This document shows, piece by piece, positions 1 through 4,710 of a stretch of DNA of 13,124 nt. The notes beneath the pieces were generated by a model. It did not search any database and had not been told where the DNA came from. It worked only from the letters and a program-made list of their open reading frames with translations. The DNA is from JAHFUI01 sp041485905 (GTDB lineage Bacteria > Acidobacteriota > Vicinamibacteria > Vicinamibacterales > CAVVIG01), in contig JBGPKK010000128.1 of assembly GCA_041485905.1 (NCBI GenBank), forward strand, positions 1 to 13,124, written 5' to 3'. How positions within the stretch are numbered: the stretch's first letter is position 1; each line of letters begins with the position of its first letter. A program made the position numbers and the translations under genes.

Positions 1-17
1 CGGGGCGCTCTTTCGTT

Positions 18-851
18 TTACTTGCCGACCATGTGCTGAGGGTCTCTGTTGTTCTCGTTGCAGATGAATTCGATCATCTCCGAGTCGGCCATGATCCGCT
101 GGTCCACCCTGACGGTAAACGGTTTCGTGTACGCCTTCGGATCGTCGATTGTGACGTCGATCTCCAGGATTCCATAGTTCACGCGCCGGAACCGTTCAGT
201 CATCTTCCCGGTTTCCGTCAACGGGCTGCCCCAGATGTCGAGCCACCCATCGTCCCTGAAATTCGTCGTCTCGACCACCAGCGTGTCCCCGTCCCACTTT
301 CCGACGGAGTAGCCATACCACCAGGGCTGCGGGTCGTTGTTGGGCAAGGGCCGACCGTCCATGTAGATCTGCCGGGTGCCGGCGTTGCCCTCGTACAAAA
401 TGACGATGAGCCCCGGCGTCTGGATGATCTTCCTGGGTTGAGGATGCAGGTGAAATTGCATGAGGCCCATCGGCAGGCAGTGCGCATCGGGATTGTCCTT
501 GCTGTTCTCCTCCTTGCGCTTTTTCAAGAGGTCCGCGGCCCAGGGTCGTAGCGGCAGACCATCCGGGAACCCCGCGCCGACGTTGGAGAACGTCGCGACG
601 GGCGGCCCGCCGGTCGTAGGCGAGGCAGCAGGTGTCTGCCTGCGGAACTGGATCATCCAGGTGTTCTCCCAGATGCCGGACAGATCCGGCTTGCCATCCG
701 GCGTCCTTGGTGTGGGAGCGGTCAGATTCGGCTTGCCGTCGGGCGTTCGTGGAACGCCGGATGTCGGGTACGTCGGCCACTGCGCCGACAGCGTAGTCGA
801 GGACGCGGCGACGAGCGCGATCGCGCCAACTGTGTTGAGTAGTATTTTCAT
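18..851 (-). CDS. Secreted beta-rich protein of unknown function (RTPDGKPDLSGIW type)
   Basis: 277 aa, start ATG, stop TAA. Residues 1-23 form a signal peptide (Lys3, hydrophobic stretch, likely cleavage in LSAQ), so the product is probably periplasmic or outer-surface. The mature start carries two copies of RTPDGKP (residues 35-41 and 49-55), the second running into DLSGIW, a motif common in secreted acidobacterial proteins of unknown role. The core at 125-250 (IIQTPGLIVILYE, IYMDGRPLP, GKWDGDTLVVETTNF) resembles the N-terminal domain of the protein at 4710-6656 and, more weakly, the protein at 3547-4290. It lies 8 nt downstream of the amidohydrolase stop codon with no good ribosome site of its own, so it is probably co-transcribed and translationally coupled. 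I see no catalytic motif; binding of a small hydrophobic ligand or a cell-envelope role are guesses only. The reading frame is sure, the function is unknown. Confidence 0.9.
   Translation of the reverse strand: MKILLNTVGAIALVAASSTTLSAQWPTYPTSGVPRTPDGKPNLTAPTPRTPDGKPDLSGIWENTWMIQFRRQTPAASPTTGGPPVATFSNVGAGFPDGLPLRPWAADLLKKRKEENSKDNPDAHCLPMGLMQFHLHPQPRKIIQTPGLIVILYEGNAGTRQIYMDGRPLPNNDPQPWWYGYSVGKWDGDTLVVETTNFRDDGWLDIWGSPLTETGKMTERFRRVNYGILEIDVTIDDPKAYTKPFTVRVDQRIMADSEMIEFICNENNRDPQHMVGK
681..752 (-). repeat. Imperfect 30-bp direct repeat inside the first secreted gene
   Basis: Segments 681-710 and 723-752 match at 25 of 30 bases with a 42-bp offset, encoding the doubled PRTPDGKPxL motif (residues 34-43 and 48-57). 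The offset is 14 codons, so the frame is kept. The mismatches include third-position changes, as expected for an older duplication under protein selection. Confidence 0.8.
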
Positions 852-859
852 GTTCAGAT

Positions 860-2233
860 TCAGTTCGCCTCGGTGGTGAACGTCTTGCTCAACGCCGTCC
901 GATCGACTGCCGTCCCTCTTTGGTAGACCTTGTTGATCTTACGGGTGTTGAGGATGTTGTCCAGCGGATTGGCGTCGAGCACGATGAAGTCGGCGCTCTT
1001 GCCAGCCGCGACCGTTCCGAGCTGATCGAGCTTGAGGATTTGAGCCGAGGTGCGAGTTCCCGCGACGATCGCTTCAGCCGGCGTCAGCCCGCAGAACACC
1101 ATGTCGGCCAGCTCGGTATGGACTCCCGAGCCAACATCGCCGTTGGCGTCGGTCCCGACACCGATGATCATGCCCGCATCGTGCACTTTCTTCAGATTTC
1201 GGCACTGGATTCCAAACAGATCGTTCGAGCCCGCGCCGCCGCGACCTGTGGCGGCAGCGGACTGCCGGCGGGCAAGCTCGTCGCGCATCCGCTTGATCTG
1301 ACTCGGTGGGAGGGCATCGGTCAGCCAGTCGATCTCTGCGGCCGTTTCCTGGGCTGACATCGTTCGGGCCGGCAGGTTCGGTCCCACCCATGTCTTCGGA
1401 TGTTGCTTCACGATCTTCAGATACTCTTCGTCGACATCCCGGTCGCGAACGCCGTGCGCGAAACCATCGACTCCGGATTTCAGCAGCTGCTTGCCGTCTT
1501 CCAGATCGAAGATGTGGGCGACGACGCGCATCCCGTTTGTGTGGGCTTCGTTGATGATGGCCTCGTACACGTTCACCTGCAGCTTCGGCACGGTCTTCTG
1601 TCGATCGTCAACCCAGACCTTTACCATCTCCACGTTCTTGTCTTTCAGCGTGTGGACCAGGGCTCGGCCTTCGGCCTCGGTCTGCGCCCCGTACGGCACG
1701 CCCAGACGATAGTCCGCCGTGGGTCCCGCCATCGGCGTGGCCGCGATCCCGCGGCCCACCGTCAGGAAACGCGCCGCATTCGGAATGATTTCGTTGCGCA
1801 GCTGATAGGGAAGATCGGGGTACGCGTCCCATCGATCGAGGCCCATGCTGAGCGTCGCCGCGACGCCGTAGTACGCGTAGCGTTGCAGATGATCGATGAC
1901 GAGCGCTCGTGTGAAGCTCGTCCTGGTGGCCTGATTGGTCTTGTGGTTCGTCCACCCAAGGTGGTTGTGAATGTCGATCAGCGCCGGCATGACGGTCTTC
2001 CCGGTCAGATCGACGCGCGTCGCGCCGGCCGGCAGCCGCACGTCGCCCTTCCTGCCCACCTTCGTGAATCGGCCGTTCTCCACGAGGAATGCGGAGCTCT
2101 CGATTGGTGCTCCGCGAGCGCCCGTGATGAGCCGGGCGCCTTCAAACAGGACGGCACCTCTTGTCGTGCCCGTCTGAGCCGCCGACACCGGCAGGCCGAG
2201 CAGAACCACCATCAATATCCTGGCTGCGCGCAC
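860..2233 (-). CDS. Secreted metal-dependent amidohydrolase (imidazolonepropionase-like)
   Basis: About 457 aa, amidohydrolase superfamily: a TIM barrel flanked by a small beta domain, hydrolysing an amide, lactam or related bond with one or two divalent metals. Visible ligands, numbered from the GTG start: His89 and His91 (DIHNH), Lys205 (MVKVW, candidate carboxylated lysine), His240 (VVAHI), His260 (GFAHG) and Asp362 (GVGTD). The C-terminal part (LGTVAAGKSADFIVLDANPL) is the usual closing beta segment. Residues 1-19 are a signal peptide, so it acts outside the cytoplasm. I chose GTG at 2231-2233 because GGAGG precedes it by 5 nt and the product then begins MRAARILM. The ATG at 2243-2245 gives 461 aa and a poorer ribosome site. 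A short Gly/Arg-rich insertion (TGRGGAGS) lies near residue 330. The substrate cannot be told; a peptidase-like (prolidase) activity is possible. It heads a two-gene unit with the secreted protein downstream. Confidence 0.93.
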   Translation of the reverse strand: MRAARILMVVLLGLPVSAAQTGTTRGAVLFEGARLITGARGAPIESSAFLVENGRFTKVGRKGDVRLPAGATRVDLTGKTVMPALIDIHNHLGWTNHKTNQATRTSFTRALVIDHLQRYAYYGVAATLSMGLDRWDAYPDLPYQLRNEIIPNAARFLTVGRGIAATPMAGPTADYRLGVPYGAQTEAEGRALVHTLKDKNVEMVKVWVDDRQKTVPKLQVNVYEAIINEAHTNGMRVVAHIFDLEDGKQLLKSGVDGFAHGVRDRDVDEEYLKIVKQHPKTWVGPNLPARTMSAQETAAEIDWLTDALPPSQIKRMRDELARRQSAAATGRGGAGSNDLFGIQCRNLKKVHDAGMIIGVGTDANGDVGSGVHTELADMVFCGLTPAEAIVAGTRTSAQILKLDQLGTVAAGKSADFIVLDANPLDNILNTRKINKVYQRGTAVDRTALSKTFTTEAN

Positions 2234-2255
2234 GTGACCCTCCATCGGTGCCTAT

Positions 2256-2300
2256 TCAAACACAAAGCACACAATAGACACCAAGGCCAAAATCACAAGA
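2256..2300. repeat. Degenerate ACACAAAG / ACACCAAGG-type repeat
   Basis: The stretch contains AACACAAAG, CACACAATAGA, CACCAAGG and AAAATCACAAGA in succession, giving an A/C-rich top strand unlike the flanking GC-rich coding DNA. Similar cacaaag / caccaagg spacers recur between genes in several environmental bacterial genomes from memory, but I cannot verify copy number elsewhere here. The period is irregular (about 8-11 nt). Confidence 0.3.
2264..2291 (-). promoter_or_regulatory. Possible sigma70-type promoter of the amidohydrolase
   Basis: On the minus strand TTGTGA is followed after 16 nt by TATTGT, each matching four of six consensus bases, upstream of the amidohydrolase start. The signal coincides with the A/C-rich repeat, so the match may be due to base composition. 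Confidence 0.22.
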
Positions 2301-2329
2301 CGGGGGAATTGATGGAGAGGGCTGGTGAA

Positions 2330-2563
2330 TTACGGTGTGGACGTAAAAAACGCCGTCATCGCGAGCAACATCGCCGCGAGCAGCGTCGCCGCGAAGATCG
2401 ACACTTTCAACCAGCCAGGCAACTCGGAGCGTTTAACATCCGGCCCCGACCGGTTGCCGCCTCGACTGTCCGCTGGCGACCTGGGAGCCGAGTGAAGAGG
2501 CTCGATAGCGTCCACAGCGGCGGCCGATCGACGACGGGGTTCCCATGCACCGGGGATCATCAT
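2330..2563 (-). CDS. Possible small tail-anchored membrane protein
   Basis: 77 aa (76 from the second ATG). Residues about 53-73 form one hydrophobic helix (VSIFAATLLAAMLLAMTAFF) preceded by LPGWLK and followed by only four residues, as in a C-terminally anchored protein. GGAAG lies 6 nt before the second ATG. Residues 1-48 are Arg/Ser/Pro-rich and look little like a folded domain. It lies upstream of and in the same direction as the amidohydrolase, 84 nt or more from it. It may be a chance frame; I recognise no family. Confidence 0.35.
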   Translation of the reverse strand: MMIPGAWEPRRRSAAAVDAIEPLHSAPRSPADSRGGNRSGPDVKRSELPGWLKVSIFAATLLAAMLLAMTAFFTSTP

Positions 2564-2654
2564 GTGCTTCCAACCATGCTAGAAGCCGGGTCGAGACAGG
2601 CCTGTGCTGTTTTGAACACTTCGTATCCGCAGGGAGTCGATATGGTTGAGATAG

Positions 2655-2843
2655 ATGTTCAGGCTTGTTGCCACGATGCGACGCGGCTCGGCGTCAGGGA
2701 TGCCCCAGTCCTGGGCTCGTTACGCCTCCGTTGAAGCGGCTCGGGCAGGAGGCGTCGACCTTCTACGGGAGGACCGCGTGCTGCGCGTCATGGTCGTTCG
2801 CGACGAGATTCCACAGGTGTTCGTCGAATGGATGGAACGGTGA
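2655..2843 (+). CDS. Small conserved protein of unknown function
   Basis: 62 aa, MFRLVATMRRG to FVEWMER. A stop codon (TAG, 2652-2654) directly precedes the ATG, so this is the only start of full length. The ribosome site is weak (GAG within GGTTGAG); a stronger AGGGAG at 2631-2636 fits an out-of-frame ATG at 2642 better. The protein reads as a real compact alpha/beta domain: a strand (FRLVATM), a helix (YASVEAARAGGVDLL), then two strands (RVLRVMVV, QVFVEWM). Similar short proteins with SWARYAS and FVEW motifs are, to my recollection, common as hypotheticals in Acidobacteriota. No catalytic residues, signal peptide or membrane segment are seen. It is the first of three tiny same-strand genes, 28 nt before the next, so probably co-transcribed. 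Function unknown. Confidence 0.72.
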   Translation: MFRLVATMRRGSASGMPQSWARYASVEAARAGGVDLLREDRVLRVMVVRDEIPQVFVEWMER

Positions 2844-2871
2844 ACACCAGAACCGAAAGAGGAGACAAGCG

Positions 2872-3111
2872 ATGTTGAAGGATATGTCCCGCGCGCGGTT
2901 GGTCGCCGCATGGTGCGCGGCGGTGATCGTGCTCGGCGCGTGCGGCGTGGTCGCGGGCGCGGCCATCACCATCAGCAATGGTGAATTGTTGCTGGTGACC
3001 TGCCTGGTGCCGCCGGCGGTCATGCTGCTCGTGTGGCGCGGCGCTCCACCACTCACCGTCGCGGAGTTGCTGCATTCTGTCAACAGACCTTCAAGGCACG
3101 CCCGACCCTGA
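2872..3111 (+). CDS. Small inner-membrane protein with two helices
   Basis: 79 aa. I start it at ATG 2872 because AGGAG (2860-2864) lies 7 nt upstream; a longer frame back to 2665 only reads through the preceding gene out of frame. Two hydrophobic segments, about residues 8-32 (LVAAWCAAVIVLGACGVVAG) and 36-55 (LLLVTCLVPPAVMLLVW), are separated by a short TISNGE turn, and the C-terminus (RGAPPLTVAELLHSV) is polar and probably cytoplasmic. The sequence resembles short hypotheticals in related genomes by its PPAVMLLVWRG and TVAELL motifs. It sits between two other very small genes on the same strand. A helper or stress-related membrane peptide role is possible but unsupported. Confidence 0.78.
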   Translation: MLKDMSRARLVAAWCAAVIVLGACGVVAGAAITISNGELLLVTCLVPPAVMLLVWRGAPPLTVAELLHSVNRPSRHARP

Positions 3112-3205
3112 TCACATGCTGAATTATTGGCTGAAGAGGCGCGGATCGACAGCGTACCCTCGGCGCGAGGCACACGCGGAACCGGCGAAGGCGCAAGGGC
3201 GCGTC

Positions 3206-3448
3206 ATGTCGGGGAAGTATCTGCTGCTCTACAAGTACCTGGAGAACAGATACGCGAACACCGTTGTGTTGACGTTCGCGGAGATCGAAGACCTGCTCGG
3301 GTTTACGCTTCCGGGCCAGGCGCGCCTCCACCAGGAATGGTGGACGGACCGAGAGATCACCAATTACTCAGATTCCTGGATACTCGCCAGCAGGACGGCC
3401 ACGCCGAATCTGCTGGCCCAGACCGTCGTGTTTGAACGCGGCGGCTAG
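3206..3448 (+). CDS. DUF7662-like small protein
   Basis: 80 aa, MSGKYLLLYKYL to VVFERGG. I start at ATG 3206, where AAGGG lies about 6 nt upstream; the ATG at 3116 adds 30 residues that look non-coding and has no ribosome site. The layout matches DUF7662 as I know it: a KYxxLYxYL helix at the start, LTFAEIEDLLGFTLP (residues 22-36), then a Trp-rich turn (HQEWWTD) and SDSWILA leading to a final VxF strand. The family is small, cytoplasmic and of unknown function; the helix-turn and paired Trp could suit nucleic-acid or protein binding, but that is a guess. It is the last of three small plus-strand genes and ends facing the convergent gene at 3547. The 94-nt gap before it is wider than elsewhere in the group, so it may have its own promoter. 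Confidence 0.8.
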   Translation: MSGKYLLLYKYLENRYANTVVLTFAEIEDLLGFTLPGQARLHQEWWTDREITNYSDSWILASRTATPNLLAQTVVFERGG

Positions 3449-3515
3449 CTACAGCCTTCTGATTCGCACGTTCCGGTCCCAGCGCGAGAATCGCGGCGCG
3501 TGTCATCACCCGCCT

Positions 3516-3550
3516 ACTTTGAACTTTGAACTTTGCGCTTCGAACTTCAC
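3516..3550. repeat. 7-bp tandem repeat, five decaying copies of ACTTTGA
   Basis: Units ACTTTGA (3516-3522), ACTTTGA (3523-3529), ACTTTGC (3530-3536), GCTTCGA (3537-3543), ACTTCAC (3544-3550). The first two are identical and the rest diverge. It fills the convergent gap and supplies the stop codon of the minus-strand gene at 3547-4290. Such GAACTTTGAACTTTG spacers seem common in acidobacterial genomes from memory. Confidence 0.75.
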
Positions 3551-4290
3551 CGCGCGGAGCACGGCGTGGGATTAAATCCGGCGGCGCCTGGAAGCTTCTT
3601 GAAATCCGTGGTCGTCAGGTAGGGTCGGGTGAAATACAGCGGGTCCTCGACCCTCGTCGTCACGGTGAAGAACTGATCGTTGTTGGGCATCGTGTTGACG
3701 TCGTAGTACTCGGTCACGGTGGCCTGACGACTGTACGGGGCGCCGTTCTTGCGCACGTAGCCCGGCCGAAGGTTGGTCGTCACCACTTTCAAATCACCGA
3801 GTCGTGCGCCTCGTGCTCCTGGTGCATATTCCCACTGGGCGAGGGAATCCCCCTGCCAGCTCGGTTCTCCTGGCGCCGGCGCCGCGCCGAAATGGAACAG
3901 GCGGGTCTGGGTTCCGGAGTCGGTGTCAATACGGAGCGTGTTCGCGTCCTGCCAGGTGATGTGCAGGCGGCCGGGCAGCCGCATGATGTTGGCGGCGCCG
4001 TACGCCCGGCACTGCTCGCCGGCGGCTTCGTCCCGAGCCGGGTCCCAGGTATCCCCAAGGCGACGGCCTTCGGCATTCAGCGTCAGCGCGTCGTACACGC
4101 CTTTCTTGGGCGTGACCATCCGGTACTTCCAGTCTTCGCTGACCACGGACACCCAGTAGCCGGCGAGATCGATAGCGGCCGCCTCACGCCCCGCCACGGG
4201 CGGCGCCGCGCCGCGCCCTCCCCGCTGGCCGTGGATCGTGAGCGGTAACGCGAGCAGGAACACCGCCGCCACGGCGGCAAGTAATCTCAT
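3547..4290 (-). CDS. Secreted beta-rich protein of unknown function
   Basis: 247 aa, start ATG. Residues 1-21 are a signal peptide (MRLLAAVAAVFLLALPLTIHG), followed by a Gly/Arg-rich stretch (QRGGRGAAPP) and the domain entry IDLAGYW (40-46), comparable to PDLSGIW and PDISGEW in two other proteins of this window. The core has LHITWQDANTLRIDTD (109-124), GDLKVVTTNLRPGYVRKNG (165-183) and RVEDPLYFTRPYL (213-225); these align by eye with residues 150-210 of the 4710-6656 product. It looks like an all-beta, lipocalin- or barrel-like exported domain, but I know no assigned function. It is third in an operon, 21 nt after the DUF6152 stop; AAGGGA lies 11 nt before the start, which is a little far. 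The single Cys pair (94 and 244) could form a disulfide. Confidence 0.88.
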   Translation of the reverse strand: MRLLAAVAAVFLLALPLTIHGQRGGRGAAPPVAGREAAAIDLAGYWVSVVSEDWKYRMVTPKKGVYDALTLNAEGRRLGDTWDPARDEAAGEQCRAYGAANIMRLPGRLHITWQDANTLRIDTDSGTQTRLFHFGAAPAPGEPSWQGDSLAQWEYAPGARGARLGDLKVVTTNLRPGYVRKNGAPYSRQATVTEYYDVNTMPNNDQFFTVTTRVEDPLYFTRPYLTTTDFKKLPGAAGFNPTPCSAR

Positions 4291-4311
4291 GTTCTCGTCG
4301 GTCCCTTCTCG

Positions 4312-4710
4312 CTACTCGACCACTTGACCTGCACGGCCGCCCCAAGTGAATCCATCGACGGGCCGCTTCAGGTTGACCATCAGCGCCCTGTACTCGCCAG
4401 GCACGCGCGAGGGACGCCCGACGATGACCACCGCGTCGCCGACTTTGAGCGTCTCCCGAGTGACACCCGCGTTGGCCAGTTGGCCGCTGCCGCTCCACTC
4501 GATGGCCCACCGTTGTGGCATGCCGCTCTCGTCGGGAGCCTCGAGGGTGACGAAGGAATGCGGGTTGCGGTACACGAACTGCACCAGCTTTCCTTCAAGC
4601 TTGATCTCTTTGTTGGTCTCGTAGGTCGCGGCATACGAGTGGTGAGCGTACGCTGCACTGCCGGCCAGGAGCACCGCGGCCATGACGAAAAAAAGCATTC
4701 TGCGCATCAT
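4312..4710 (-). CDS. DUF6152 family exported protein, mature N-terminus His-His
   Basis: 132 aa from the first ATG of the ATGATG at 4705-4710; a longer frame to 4767 only runs back into the upstream gene. Signal peptide residues 1-22 end in AYA, so the mature protein should begin HHSYAATYE. Family signs: HHSYAA near the start, LEGKLVQFVYRNPHSFVTLE (39-58) with the NPH motif (His51), W68-AIEWSGSG, and a KVGDAVVIVG strand (89-98). This is a small periplasmic OB-like beta barrel family with no established activity. The stop codon of the gene upstream shares one base with this start (TAATG), and AAGGAG, 8 nt upstream, lies inside that gene, so the two are translationally coupled. A mature N-terminal His plus a conserved internal His resembles copper histidine-brace proteins; this is my inference. 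Confidence 0.92.
   Translation of the reverse strand: MMRRMLFFVMAAVLLAGSAAYAHHSYAATYETNKEIKLEGKLVQFVYRNPHSFVTLEAPDESGMPQRWAIEWSGSGQLANAGVTRETLKVGDAVVIVGRPSRVPGEYRALMVNLKRPVDGFTWGGRAGQVVE

Larger units (their letters stand above)
2234..2654. other. Mostly non-coding spacer between divergent gene groups
   Basis: About 420 bases between the start of the amidohydrolase (minus) and the first small plus-strand gene. It holds a degenerate ACACAAAG-like repeat near 2256-2300, one doubtful minus-strand ORF (2330-2563), and a possible minus-strand promoter. Otherwise I see no gene, RNA or strong hairpin. A plus-strand reading frame crosses it, but that frame is the antisense continuation of the amidohydrolase. 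Confidence 0.5.

Noticed and set aside
1400..2734. 444-aa plus-strand frame across the amidohydrolase and spacer
   Set aside because: Antisense to the amidohydrolase for most of its length; the rest reads Arg/His-rich non-protein-like sequence. The last codons overlap a better small gene in another frame.
2642..2734. Short frame from ATG 2642 with an excellent AGGGAG ribosome site
   Set aside because: It gives about 30 residues (MVEIDVQACC...) with no protein-like pattern; the frame from 2655 is conserved-looking. The strong site may serve the latter by proximity.
3483..3495. Hairpin CGCGA-GAA-TCGCG as a terminator
   Set aside because: Only a 5-bp stem and no T-run on either strand, so it does not meet the pattern of an intrinsic terminator.
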